A stretch of 64,000 bases of DNA from Hymenobacter ruricola (GCF_015694525.1 NZ_JADQDM010000022.1:1-64000); one strand, 5' to 3'; positions 23,906-31,622 are shown, counted from the first letter of the stretch. The notes: a model not told the origin generated them from the letters alone. Translations and numbers: made by a program.

Positions 23906-24238
23906 TGGCGCTGGCGCTACTCTCAGCTGAGGCTCTGGAACAGCCTGATAATGCTTCCGCTTTCAATGCCTAAACAGCCACGGCTGCTTCGGGGAACCGG
24001 GGCGGCCGTTTTTTGTGCTTTTTGCGCTTTTTCCGAGTGACAAGTGCGCTGGCTACCTTTGGTCTGGTGCTCTTTCGTTTGGTTGCTGTTTGCCCACTAG
24101 GTAAAAGCAACTAAACGCAGTGCCATACGCAACTACTTGCTTATGGTAGTAACTTAGTCGTTTTGATGCAATAAAGCGGGATTATGCTGCGCATCACACA
24201 GTAAGTTTCTCAACGTTCCTTCATTAAAAAGCAATAAA
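23906..24238. other. 333-bp intergenic region upstream of the methyltransferase
   Basis: Holds a terminator-like hairpin (23980-24014), a TACCTTTG element at 24054-24061 that is a perfect -7 match but would give a leader of about 170 nt, and an AT-rich stretch (24100-24238) just before the methyltransferase start. No coding frame is convincing. Confidence 0.5.
23980..24014 (+). terminator. Terminator after the TPR gene
   Basis: ACGGCTGCTTCGG pairs with CCGGGGCGGCCGT (with G-T pairs) and is followed by six T. It is related to the hairpins at 23167 and 25129. Confidence 0.65.
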
Positions 24239-24967
24239 ATGGACTTAAAAGAGGTAGAAAGCGGCGTTAATCCTGACACGCACTGGTACTACCAATCCAA
24301 AAAGCTGCCTTTGATACGGTATGCCCAACGGCTTGTGGCGGCTGGCAAGCCCCTGACCATCGTGGACATAGGCGCCGGCTCGGGGTTCTTTGCCTTGGAG
24401 CTTGAGAAGGTGTTTGGGGACGCCATCAGCAAAGTGTACTTGGTCGATATCGGGTATTCTGAGGAAGAAATGGCGCCGACCCGGGGCGCAAAAGTGGAAA
24501 AAGTGCATGCCATTCCGAGTACGATTACAAACGGCTTGGTCATCATGATGGATGTGCTGGAGCACCTGGCCGACGACTTGCAAATGCTGCAAAGCGTGAA
24601 GGCCGCCAGCGTGGGCGATAATAACCATTTCTTCATCACCGTGCCGGCCTTCCAGTCACTCTGGAGCGGGCACGATGTGTATCTGGAGCACTACCGCCGC
24701 TACCAGATTCCGATGCTCCGCAAGGTGCTGCAGCAGGCGGCCTTCCGCCAGATTAGCAATTATTACCTCTACGGCGGCCTTTTCCCCTTGGTGTGGATGG
24801 TGCGGCGGATAAGCAACTGGCGCGGGCAAAAGCAAGCCGCTTCCAACATGAAGCCAACAAACAGCCTGGCGAACTCCATTCTGCTGGGGCTGAATTCACT
24901 GGAAATGAAAATAGCACCGGCGAATAAAATGTTTGGCGTAACCTGCGTGGGGCAGGGCAAAATATAG
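24239..24967 (+). CDS. Class I SAM-dependent methyltransferase
   Basis: A 242-residue enzyme with the SAM-binding glycine motif IVDIGAGSGFFALE (residues 41-54), an acidic residue after strand 2 (VYLVDIGYSEEEM), and MMDVLEHLADDLQML, a motif IV-like segment. A post-core FFITVPAFQSLWSGHDVYLEHYRRY resembles UbiE/Methyltransf_11/23 enzymes that modify lipids or sugar chains. A hydrophobic patch, YYLYGGLFPLVWMVRRI, near 180-196 may contact the membrane. The substrate is unknown. Base composition is lower in GC than flanking housekeeping genes and there are no linked biosynthetic genes, which hints at acquisition. ATG 24239 follows an A-rich stretch typical of start regions in this phylum. Confidence 0.8.
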   Translation: MDLKEVESGVNPDTHWYYQSKKLPLIRYAQRLVAAGKPLTIVDIGAGSGFFALELEKVFGDAISKVYLVDIGYSEEEMAPTRGAKVEKVHAIPSTITNGLVIMMDVLEHLADDLQMLQSVKAASVGDNNHFFITVPAFQSLWSGHDVYLEHYRRYQIPMLRKVLQQAAFRQISNYYLYGGLFPLVWMVRRISNWRGQKQAASNMKPTNSLANSILLGLNSLEMKIAPANKMFGVTCVGQGKI

Positions 24968-25128
24968 CGGCGGTGAGGCGTGCCCGTGCCACGTAGTCAT
25001 TTTGCGCCCCGCAGCGCTCCTGCTACTTGTTTTGAGCTTTAAAACCGACTCCATCCTGAACCGGCTTCGCCCGAAGTGGCCGTGTGCCGGCGCATAAATA
25101 AGCGAGTAGCACTAGCCGCGTAAGCGGC

Positions 25129-25162
25129 CACGGCCGCCCAGGAAACTGAGGCGGCCGTTGTG
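25129..25162. terminator. Hairpin between convergent genes
   Basis: CACGGCCGCC (25129-25138) pairs with GGCGGCCGTTGTG (25150-25162), with GAAACTGA near the loop. It sits between the methyltransferase and the convergent small membrane gene and is the third copy of the GGCGGCCGTT hairpin in 2 kb. Confidence 0.65.
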
Positions 25163-25172
25163 TTTGCGAGTT

Positions 25173-25382
25173 TTAGTGAACCCACCGCAACGGCGAGAAG
25201 ATAGAGGGAAATATTACCAGGGCTATCAGAGCCATTACAAGTAGGATGACGATGCGCTTGTCCCCTCTGGCTCTGAATGCTATCACGATGAACGCAATGA
25301 GATAAGCAATAGCGAAAGGGATACCGATGAAAATAGCGCCGAACACACCGAATATCGCAGTTTCATCAAGCAGGAGCGGCAT
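25173..25382 (-). CDS. Small membrane protein, LLLDET type
   Basis: A 69-residue protein with two predicted transmembrane segments (FGAIFIGIPFAIAYLIAFIV and VILLVMALIALVIFPSIF) joined by a short basic loop, FRARGDKR. It starts MPLLLDET. The neighbour at 25386-25583 has the same size, topology and N-terminal motif (MALLLEET), so the two look like tandem paralogues. Only three nt separate the upstream stop from this ATG, so they are probably co-transcribed. No family recognised and no function inferred. Confidence 0.6.
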   Translation of the reverse strand: MPLLLDETAIFGVFGAIFIGIPFAIAYLIAFIVIAFRARGDKRIVILLVMALIALVIFPSIFSPLRWVH

Positions 25383-25385
25383 GGG

Positions 25386-25583
25386 CTAAAGGATTAAGCT
25401 TCTTAAAAGAACAAGTATTCCTGCCGCGACAATGAGCATCGCCCCATATCCTAGCCTGCGAGTAAACCCCGTGGTTGTTAGTCTCAGCAGCGCGAGCAGG
25501 GCGAAGTAACCAACTGCGCACAGTGCCACAACCAAGGTTAGAAATGGATTGACGCTAGTGGTTTCCTCAAGCAGCAAGGCCAT
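25386..25583 (-). CDS. Small membrane protein, LLLEET type
   Basis: A 65-residue protein with two hydrophobic segments (NPFLTLVVALCAVGYFALLALL and YGAMLIVAAGILVLL) separated by a basic loop, TTGFTRRLG. It begins MALLLEET, matching MPLLLDET of the next gene. I place the start at ATG 25583 rather than further upstream because a perfect TACCTTTG lies only three nt before it, which suggests a leaderless transcript. Unknown function. The pair is somewhat less GC-rich than neighbours. Confidence 0.6.
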   Translation of the reverse strand: MALLLEETTSVNPFLTLVVALCAVGYFALLALLRLTTTGFTRRLGYGAMLIVAAGILVLLRSLIL

Positions 25584-25586
25584 AGC

Positions 25587-25594
25587 CAAAGGTA
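25587..25594 (-). promoter_or_regulatory. -7 element directly before the small membrane gene pair
   Basis: TACCTTTG on the minus strand, perfect consensus, three nt (GCT) before the ATG at 25583. Confidence 0.45.
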
Positions 25595-25750
25595 GGCCTG
25601 GCAACTCCAAGCCATTATCCAAGGCCGTACCCACCGGCAGGCGCCATCAGCCGGTGCGTGTGCGAAGCCGTGCTGCGAAACCGCCGGGCCCCACGCCTGA
25701 GCACGTCGGCGCTAGTCTCCGAAGAGCAAGGCGCGGCAGTATCTTGCCAC

Positions 25751-26569
25751 ATGCACTACCAAAGTTTAGCGCCTCCGGAAGAGCTGCGGGATGCCATCAA
25801 AGGCTTTTGGTACACCCGCCGGGAGTTGGGCGAAGAGGTAGCGGGCTTTGAAGTGGTGCCGGACGGCTACGCGGAAATCATTTTCCATTTCGGAAGCTCC
25901 TGCAGCATCGCCGTTGAGGGCGGCTTGCAGGCCCTGCCGTCGCCGTTTATGGTGGGGCTGCTCAACCGGCCGGTGACTTTTTATTCGACCCACCGGTTGG
26001 AAATCATTGGCGTCCGCTGCTTTCCCTGGACGGTGTTCGACCTGCTCGGTTTGCCGTCCGGCCAGGATGCCGTGCGCGTGGTGGAGCATCCCATGGCCCA
26101 TCTGCAAGCCCCGCTGCAGCAGTGCCTGCGGGCGGGCAACGTGCCGGCAGCGCTGGCGCAGGTGAGGCAGTATTTCGTGCACGACCGGGCGCAAAAGGCC
26201 CGCGACGCCATGCTGGGCAAAGCCGGCGCGGCCATGCGCGCGGCCAACGGCACCCTGCCCGTCAGCCAGGTGGCGGCCGCGGCGCATGCCACGGTGCGCA
26301 CCTTGGAAAGGCGGTTTAAGCAAGCCGCGGGCCACAGCGTGAAAGACGTGTCCGGGCTGATGCGCTTCGAGCAGGCGCGCAACCACCTATGGCTGCACCC
26401 GGCGGCCAACCTGGCCGGCCTGGCGCACGAGCTGGGCTACGCCGACCAGGCCCATTTCAGCCGGGAGTTCAGGCGCTACAGCGGCACCACGCCCGCCGCC
26501 TTCGCCCGCAAAGCCACGAGCGGGCACCGGGCGATGAGCAACGATTTTGTCGTGTTTATTCAAGGCTAA
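25751..26569 (+). CDS. AraC-family transcriptional regulator
   Basis: A 272-residue DNA-binding protein. Residues 1-150 form the N-terminal sensing domain common in AraC regulators of this type (DAIKGFWYTRRE, PDGYAEIIFHFG, VGLLNRPVTFYSTHRLEIIGVRCFPW), similar to DUF6597. The C-terminal ~100 residues hold two helix-turn-helix motifs: LPVSQVAAAAHATVRTLERRF and NLAGLAHELGYADQAHFSREF, the second with the usual GYxDQxHFxREFRRYSGxTP signature. I chose ATG 25751 (MHYQSL) to start at the conserved domain. It is followed 62 nt later on the same strand by a FAD monooxygenase and then a cupin; it likely regulates them, perhaps through the short inverted repeat between the genes. Confidence 0.88.
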   Translation: MHYQSLAPPEELRDAIKGFWYTRRELGEEVAGFEVVPDGYAEIIFHFGSSCSIAVEGGLQALPSPFMVGLLNRPVTFYSTHRLEIIGVRCFPWTVFDLLGLPSGQDAVRVVEHPMAHLQAPLQQCLRAGNVPAALAQVRQYFVHDRAQKARDAMLGKAGAAMRAANGTLPVSQVAAAAHATVRTLERRFKQAAGHSVKDVSGLMRFEQARNHLWLHPAANLAGLAHELGYADQAHFSREFRRYSGTTPAAFARKATSGHRAMSNDFVVFIQG

Positions 26570-26591
26570 GGCGGGGGCCGGCCGGAGTTTT

Positions 26592-26622
26592 GTGTCGCAA
26601 TTATCCTTTTTAAAAGCGACAC
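26592..26622. promoter_or_regulatory. Short inverted repeat before the monooxygenase
   Basis: GTGTCGC (26592-26598) and GCGACAC (26616-26622) are perfect 7-bp arms 17 nt apart, ending nine nt before the monooxygenase ATG. It could be an operator or a mRNA hairpin. Confidence 0.35.
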
Positions 26623-26631
26623 TTTACTCAA

Positions 26632-28173
26632 ATGCGACCCACACAAAATCAAGCTGTCTACGACGTTATTATCTCCGGTGCGGGGCCGGTGGGGCTATTT
26701 CTGGCCTGCGAGCTGGCCCTGGCCCGCTGCTCTGTGCTGCTGCTGGAAGCGGCGGAGTACCCGCACTCGCCCATCAAGCAGCTGCCGTTTGGACTGCGGG
26801 GGCTCAACGCGCCTTCGGTGGAAGCGCTGCACCGCCGCGGGCTGCTGCACGAGCTGGAGGTGCCCAAGCGTTTGAAGGCGCCCCATTTCACGGTTGCGGC
26901 CGCCGGCAAACCAGTGCAGGCCGGCGGGCACTTCGCCGGCATCCAGTTTCCGGTCGACAAAATCGACGCTTCCCAGTGGCCGCACCGGCTGCCCGGCTCT
27001 CCCGAAACCCAGCTATTTTCCGAACTGGAGGAGCTGGAAACGGTGCTGGCCCGCCGCGCCGGGGCCTTGGGCGTGGCCATCCGGCGCGGGCTGGCCCTTG
27101 CAGGTTTTCAGCAAACCGCGGAGGGCGTCACGGTGCAGGCCGGGGGCCACTCGTGGCGGGGCAAGTGGCTGGTGGGCTGCGACGGCAGCCGCAGCGCGGT
27201 GCGCAAGGCCGGCGGTTTCGACTTTGCCGGCACCGAACCGGAGTTCACCGGCTACTCGGCGCAAGTGGACCTGGCCGACCCCGAGAAGCTAAAACCCGGC
27301 CGCCACATGACGCCCACCGGCATGTACATGCAGGCGCAGCCCGGCTACCTGATACTGCAGGATTTCGACGGCGGCGCCTTCCGCGAGGCGGGCCAGCCCG
27401 TCACGCGCGAACACGTGCAGGCTCTGCTGCGCCGCATTTCCGGCACCGACGTGACCGTCACGGCCCTGCACCACGCCACCACCTGGACCGACCGCGCCCG
27501 GCAGGCCACCGCCTACCGCCGCGGCCGGGTGCTGCTGGCCGGCGATGCCGCGCACATCCATTCGCCACTGGGCGGCCAGGGCCTGAACCTGGGGCTGGGC
27601 GATGCCCTGAACCTGGGCTGGAAGCTCGCCGCCACGGTGCACGGGCACGCCCCGGCCGGCTTGCTCGACAGCTACCACACCGAGCGCCACCCCCTGGGGG
27701 CCCAGGTGCTGGACTGGTCGCGCGCCCAGGTGGCCATCATGGAGCCCAGCCCCAAGGCCCGCGCGCTGCACGCCATCATCCGTGACCTGATGAATACGCG
27801 CGACGGGGCCACCTATTTTGCCGGGCGGGTGTGGGGCGTCTCCACGCACTACGACCTGGGCGGCACGCACCCGCTGGTGGGCCGCAGCGTGCCCAATTTC
27901 GAGTTTGAAGACGGCACGACGATGGGCGAGCACCTGCGCGCCGGCCACGGCGTCCTGCTCGATTTCGATGGCCGCGCTTCCCTGAAAACGTGGGCCGGTG
28001 AGTACAGCGGCCAAATCAAGCACCTTTCCGGCCGCGCCAACGACCAACTGGGCCTACGCGCCGCCCTGATACGCCCGGACGGCTTCGTGGCCTGGGCCAC
28101 CGACGGCGAACCCGATGCCAACGAACTACAGGAGGCCGCGGCCCGCTGGTTTGGGCCCGCAGCCCGGCCGTAA
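26632..28173 (+). CDS. FAD-dependent aromatic-type monooxygenase
   Basis: A 513-residue flavoprotein hydroxylase of the FAD_binding_3 family, which uses NAD(P)H and O2 to hydroxylate aromatic or polycyclic compounds. GAGPVGLFLACELA (residues 16-29) binds ADP, GCDGSRSAVRKA is the DG motif, and AGDAAHIHSPLGGQGLN (about 303-319) is the GD motif; the C-terminal ~120 residues form the thioredoxin-like domain seen in phenol hydroxylase-type members. The closest known types I can name are rifampicin monooxygenase and pentachlorophenol/tetracenomycin-type hydroxylases; which applies cannot be decided. With the AraC regulator upstream and cupin downstream it looks like a small detoxification or catabolic unit. 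Confidence 0.88.
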   Translation: MRPTQNQAVYDVIISGAGPVGLFLACELALARCSVLLLEAAEYPHSPIKQLPFGLRGLNAPSVEALHRRGLLHELEVPKRLKAPHFTVAAAGKPVQAGGHFAGIQFPVDKIDASQWPHRLPGSPETQLFSELEELETVLARRAGALGVAIRRGLALAGFQQTAEGVTVQAGGHSWRGKWLVGCDGSRSAVRKAGGFDFAGTEPEFTGYSAQVDLADPEKLKPGRHMTPTGMYMQAQPGYLILQDFDGGAFREAGQPVTREHVQALLRRISGTDVTVTALHHATTWTDRARQATAYRRGRVLLAGDAAHIHSPLGGQGLNLGLGDALNLGWKLAATVHGHAPAGLLDSYHTERHPLGAQVLDWSRAQVAIMEPSPKARALHAIIRDLMNTRDGATYFAGRVWGVSTHYDLGGTHPLVGRSVPNFEFEDGTTMGEHLRAGHGVLLDFDGRASLKTWAGEYSGQIKHLSGRANDQLGLRAALIRPDGFVAWATDGEPDANELQEAAARWFGPAARP

Positions 28174-28275
28174 GACCGGTGTGAGGCCCGCGCAACGTTA
28201 TTTTGGCTGCGCAACAACGGGTGCGCTTTCGCCGCGAAAGCGCGGAACAGGCCCGCCAACCCGCTCGAATAAGCC

Positions 28276-28617
28276 ATGAAAACTTCGACCCGCACCGCCG
28301 AGCACTACACCTGGGGCGACCACTGCGACGGCTGGCACCTGCTGCGCTCCGACTCGCTGAGCGTGATTCAGGAACGCATGCCGCCCGGCACGGCCGAGCA
28401 GCGGCACCGCCACGCCCGGGCGCAGCAGGTGTTTTTCATCCTCTCGGGCGAGGCCACGTTCGAAATAGGGGAGGAAACAACGCAGGTAGTGGTGCAGGAA
28501 AGCCTGCACGTGCCGCCCGGCACCCCGCACCGCATTGCCAACCACGGGCCGGAAGACCTGCATTTTCTGGTGATTTCGGAGCCCAAAGCGCACGGCGACC
28601 GGGTGAACCTGCCGTAG
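28276..28617 (+). CDS. Cupin domain protein
   Basis: A 113-residue single-domain beta barrel. The first cupin motif is GTAEQRHRHARAQQVFFILSG, with metal-binding His residues in RHRHA and a Gln/Glu equivalent; the second is VPPGTPHRIANHG, with the third His. A metal-binding site is therefore plausible. It may be an enzyme or a small-molecule sensor; the family is too broad for a specific call. It is 102 bp downstream of the monooxygenase on the same strand and probably belongs to the same unit. The ATG at 28276 gives the usual length. Confidence 0.8.
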   Translation: MKTSTRTAEHYTWGDHCDGWHLLRSDSLSVIQERMPPGTAEQRHRHARAQQVFFILSGEATFEIGEETTQVVVQESLHVPPGTPHRIANHGPEDLHFLVISEPKAHGDRVNLP

Positions 28618-28698
28618 TGCCCGGGCACTGGTAGCGGCGGCGTAGGTGGGGCAGCTTTCGGAGAATACATTCGCAGCACACTTAGCGGAAATACGTGC

Positions 28699-29172
28699 TT
28701 GCTGACGCCCTTCAACCCCACCACCAACGCACCCTACACGGCAGCTGAGCAAGCCCGGCTGCGGGCCGAGTTCGCGCCCGTTGCGGCCACCTATCGCCGG
28801 CAAAAGCGCTTCGTGGGCTGGTGCGTGGGGATTTTAGCCGCGGGCATGCTGCTGTCGGCGGTAGGGCCCGCGTCGGTTTCAACCATCGTGGGCCCGCTGG
28901 TGGGCTTTGGCTTTGTGGCGTGCGTGGTGGTGGGGGTGGTGATGGCCGTCCGGATGGCCGGCCAGCTCAGGTGCCCCGGCTGCGCCGGCGACCTGGAGCA
29001 AATAGGAACCTACTGCCCGGAGTGCGGCAGCGCGGGCCTGGAGCCGGGCAGCTGGTTTTCGGCGCCGCATTGCCCCACCTGCGACAGGAAAATGCGCCGA
29101 AACAAAGGCCGGCACTACACCATCCGGGCGTGCTCGCACTGCGGGCTCTACCTCGACGACGAAGGCGTGTAA
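28699..29172 (+). CDS. Membrane protein with double zinc ribbon, TTG start
   Basis: A 157-residue protein. Residues 37-85 contain two transmembrane segments (WCVGILAAGMLLSAVG and IVGPLVGFGFVACVVVGVVMAV). The C-terminal half has four Cys pairs, CPGC, CPEC, CPTC and CSHC, enough for two zinc ribbons, probably in the cytoplasm. No in-frame ATG or GTG precedes the first membrane segment, so TTG at 28699 is the likely start. Function unknown. A 21-bp tandem repeat follows immediately; its long + strand frame is shifted relative to this gene. Confidence 0.65.
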   Translation: MLTPFNPTTNAPYTAAEQARLRAEFAPVAATYRRQKRFVGWCVGILAAGMLLSAVGPASVSTIVGPLVGFGFVACVVVGVVMAVRMAGQLRCPGCAGDLEQIGTYCPECGSAGLEPGSWFSAPHCPTCDRKMRRNKGRHYTIRACSHCGLYLDDEGV

Positions 29173-29237
29173 CCGCCCGCAGTGCCGAAACGCCGGCCGC
29201 TACCCCGGCGGCAGCCCCGGCAACGCTGGCTGCCGCC

Positions 29238-29468
29238 GTGACAACGGTGCCGGCCGGGCTGGCAAGCATAGCGGCCGACCTGACAACGATACGTGCCGAC
29301 CTGACAACGATACGTGCCGGGGTGACAACGATACAAGCGCAGGCGTCAACGATACAAGCGCAGGCGTCAACGATACAGGCCGAGCTGGCAACGATACAGG
29401 CGCAGGCGTCAGCGATACAGGCCGAGTTGGCAACGATGCCAGCCGGGGCGTCAAGCGTGTCGGCGGGG
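29238..29468. repeat. Minisatellite of eleven 21-bp units encoding heptads
   Basis: Eleven imperfect 21-bp units, most containing CAACGATAC, run head to tail. Since 21 is a multiple of three, a + strand frame stays open (GTG 29238 to TAG 29480, 80 codons) and reads as seven-residue units such as LTTIRAD and STIQAQA, with L/V/A and I at positions 1 and 4, a coiled-coil pattern. The frame differs from that of the gene before it. On the minus strand the array precedes nothing but lies just beyond the EcsC stop. Whether it is translated is unknown. Confidence 0.85.
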
Positions 29469-29476
29469 CTGGTGGG

Positions 29477-30247
29477 CTAGGCGGGCAGGGGCGGCGCCTG
29501 CGGGGGCGGGGGCAGCAGCGCGTCATCGGCGGCGGCGAAATGGCGCATCCGGTAGCAGTTCATGGCCGTTTCGCCCAGCAGCTCGATGAGCTTGTAGTTG
29601 GCCACGGCGCCCACGGCGGCCCCGATGACGGGCACGAGCTGGGCCATTTTGGCAAGGTCGATGTAGTCGCGGTATTCCTGCTGAAAAGTGCGCCAGTCGA
29701 AGGCGTGCACGTCGGCGGGCAGGGTGTGGCGGTAGGCGTCCCAGGTGGCGAGGCGGCGGTACGTTTCGTTGCGGGCGTGCTGGCTGCTGAACGCCAGCTG
29801 GAAGACGTGCAGCAGGTAGAGGCGCTCGGGAAATTCCTTCACGTCGTGGCCGTAGAGGGCAGCGATGTCGAACAGCAGCTTTATTTTGAGGCCGATGAGC
29901 AGCGGAAAATCGGCCAGGCCCAGCAGGAAGCCGCCCGCGCCGGTCACGGCGCCTTCGGCCGTGGCCATGGTGCGGTAGTCGCGGATGCGGGCGCGCACCT
30001 CGGCCTCGCGCGCGGCGAAAGGAGCCTCGGCCAGGGGCCGGCCGGTGGTGTGCTGCGAGCCGAAGAGCACCCCGCGTACCATCTGCTTGATGGCGCCGGT
30101 GATGGCCTGGTGCACCTTTTCGGGCAGGAAAGCATTGAGCCGGACCTGCACGCGCCGGGCAAAGTTGTTCAGCCGCGAAGGCTTCCGCTGCATGCGCAGC
30201 TGCCAGGCGCGGAGCTCGATGCGGGCGTGCTGTTCTTCGGGAGTCAT
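29477..30247 (-). CDS. EcsC family protein
   Basis: A 256-residue protein of the EcsC family. The N-terminal helix-rich part (EEQHARIELRAWQLRMQRKPS) is followed by a hydrophobic core, GAGGFLLGLADFPLLIGLKIKLLFDIAALYG, and a second one, LVPVIGAAVGAVANYKLIELLGETAMNCYRM, both typical of the family. The biochemical role of EcsC is not established; in Bacillus it is linked to an ABC transporter operon involved in protein secretion. No transporter is adjacent here. ATG 30247 gives the conserved MTPEEQHARIEL start; upstream sequence belongs to a palindromic element. The Pro-rich C-terminus (PPPPQAPPLPA) ends next to the minisatellite. Confidence 0.8.
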   Translation of the reverse strand: MTPEEQHARIELRAWQLRMQRKPSRLNNFARRVQVRLNAFLPEKVHQAITGAIKQMVRGVLFGSQHTTGRPLAEAPFAAREAEVRARIRDYRTMATAEGAVTGAGGFLLGLADFPLLIGLKIKLLFDIAALYGHDVKEFPERLYLLHVFQLAFSSQHARNETYRRLATWDAYRHTLPADVHAFDWRTFQQEYRDYIDLAKMAQLVPVIGAAVGAVANYKLIELLGETAMNCYRMRHFAAADDALLPPPPQAPPLPA

Positions 30248-30262
30248 GGGCGTGGCGCAGTG

Positions 30263-30352
30263 GCGCGAACTTTGTAGTTCGCGTCCCCGGAGGATACCCG
30301 AACGATGGCAGGGGCTTCGATGGCGCGGGGACGCGAACCACAAAGTTCGCGC
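30263..30352. repeat. Palindromic element, GTTCGCGT family
   Basis: Arms GCGCGAACTTTGTAGTTCGC (from 30263) and its near-complement ending 30352 (CGGGGACGCGAACCACAAAG...) are about 27 bp with one or two mismatches. The TAGTTCGCGT core recurs in the element at 48373-48490. It lies upstream of the EcsC gene. Confidence 0.85.
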
Positions 30353-30361
30353 TGCCGTGTT

Positions 30362-30787
30362 TTACAGCGTGGCCGTGGCCGCCCGGTTTTCGCGCGGTTT
30401 CGTCACCAGGTAATAGTACAGCAGAATGCCCAGCCCCAGCAGAAACGGCACCAGGGCCAGGTGCTTGCCCGTGATGGTGGGCGTCACGTGCACCGTGTCG
30501 AACCCGAAAAACTCGCTGGTCATCCAGTAGGAGTTGGCCGTAATCCAGAACACGATGGCTAGGTTGTGGGCCAGCTCGGAGGCGTAGGCGCGGGTGCGCC
30601 AGGCAATGACGATGGCAATGCCCAGCGTGGGCACCACCATGGCCAGGCCCAGCGGCCGCCACACCATGCACCAGGCAATGTCTTTGAGAAGCCAGAACAG
30701 GATGTGCGTGTTTTCCATCTTCCGGTAAGCGGCCGGAATGCTGTACACTTCGGTATCGACGGGGGCGGGGCTGGGCGCGGCGGACAT
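30362..30787 (-). CDS. Conserved membrane protein of unknown function
   Basis: A 141-residue protein with about four hydrophobic segments: ILFWLLKDIAWCMVWRPLG, LAMVVPTLGIAIVIAW, HNLAIVFWITANSYWMTSEFFG and ALVPFLLGLGILLYYYLV. The arrangement WR-PLG-PT-WRTR-SELAHNLA looks conserved and resembles hypothetical proteins common in this phylum. No catalytic motif is seen. It lies 35 nt downstream of the glycosyltransferase gene and may be co-transcribed with it. ATG 30787 was chosen because upstream in-frame sequence overlaps the glycosyltransferase. Confidence 0.75.
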   Translation of the reverse strand: MSAAPSPAPVDTEVYSIPAAYRKMENTHILFWLLKDIAWCMVWRPLGLAMVVPTLGIAIVIAWRTRAYASELAHNLAIVFWITANSYWMTSEFFGFDTVHVTPTITGKHLALVPFLLGLGILLYYYLVTKPRENRAATATL

Positions 30788-30822
30788 GGGCAGGCGGGTG
30801 AAAGCCCAAAAATAAGCGGTGA

Positions 30823-31584
30823 TTACGTTCCCGGTTCTCCGATGCCGAGCGCCCGCAGCGGCCCCGCGTATTTCTGGTAAATCACCCGCAAATCGGCGTT
30901 GTGCTTGTCGGCATCCACCCCGATGCTCACGTTGCGGGCGTGGAAGCGGTGCAGGTGGCTGATGTGCGGGCAGAGCACCGGCAGCTGCCCCGCCAGCAGG
31001 AAGCGCACGTACAAATCCAGGTCCTCGGCCATGGCCAGCTCGCCGTCGTAGCCCCCCACTTCGTCCACAAAAGCGCGGCGGTAGCACACGTTGCCCTGAA
31101 TGAAATGCTCGGCCCGGAAAATGGCCTGCAGCATGGCCGCCGGCGAATCGAATTGCCAGGCGTAGTAGTCCTCATTGGGCAAATAGCGGCCCTGCTCGTC
31201 CACGCGCAGAAAATCGGCCACGAACCAGGGCCGGCCGGGGTGGGCCTGAATTTGGGCGGCGTAGTGGTGCAGCGTGCGCTGCAACAGGATGTCGTCGTCA
31301 TCGAGCGGCACCACCCAGGCATCGGCGGGCGCTTGCTGAATGAGCCAGTTGCGGGCGTGGCCGGCCAGCTGGCGGCCCGCCGAGTGCCAGTGCCGCAGCG
31401 GGGGGCCGGGCTGGGCGGCGGCCTGGCGCAGGTAAGCGGCCGTGCCATCGCGCGAGCCGTTGTCGTAAATCAGGTGCTCGAAGGAGAAATCGAGGGGGGC
31501 GCTCACGGTGGCGCGCACGCTGGCCACGGCTTCGGGCAGCAGCTCCCGGCGCTGGTGGGTGGGGGTGATGACGGTAAAATGCAT
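30823..31584 (-). CDS. Family 2 glycosyltransferase
   Basis: A 253-residue GT-A fold enzyme that transfers a sugar from a nucleotide sugar. It starts MHFTVITPTHQRRELLPEAV, with the usual first strand and loop, then YDNGSRDGTAAYL (nucleotide binding), VVPLDDDDILL with D95-D98 as the DxD metal site, and MAEDLDLYVRFLLAG, whose ED pair fits the catalytic base region. No transmembrane segments, so cytoplasmic. Acceptor unknown; no polysaccharide cluster nearby. ATG 31584 chosen for the conserved start; the longer frame to 31749 runs through a palindromic element and the Dph6-like gene. Confidence 0.87.
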   Translation of the reverse strand: MHFTVITPTHQRRELLPEAVASVRATVSAPLDFSFEHLIYDNGSRDGTAAYLRQAAAQPGPPLRHWHSAGRQLAGHARNWLIQQAPADAWVVPLDDDDILLQRTLHHYAAQIQAHPGRPWFVADFLRVDEQGRYLPNEDYYAWQFDSPAAMLQAIFRAEHFIQGNVCYRRAFVDEVGGYDGELAMAEDLDLYVRFLLAGQLPVLCPHISHLHRFHARNVSIGVDADKHNADLRVIYQKYAGPLRALGIGEPGT

Positions 31585-31622
31585 GGCCTGTTTGTTCGGT
31601 CCCGGGCCGGAAAAGGTTGCCC

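Noticed and set aside
26632..28173. Naming the FAD monooxygenase as rifampicin monooxygenase
   Set aside because: The architecture fits, but residues specific for rifampicin monooxygenase cannot be judged without alignment.
29238..29468. Minisatellite considered as a CRISPR array
   Set aside because: Units are contiguous with no spacers and there are no cas genes.
29200..29526. Minus-strand frame through the 21-bp minisatellite (Ser-Leu-Pro repeats)
   Set aside because: Overlaps the end of the EcsC gene in another frame; the plus-strand reading gives a better structured heptad.
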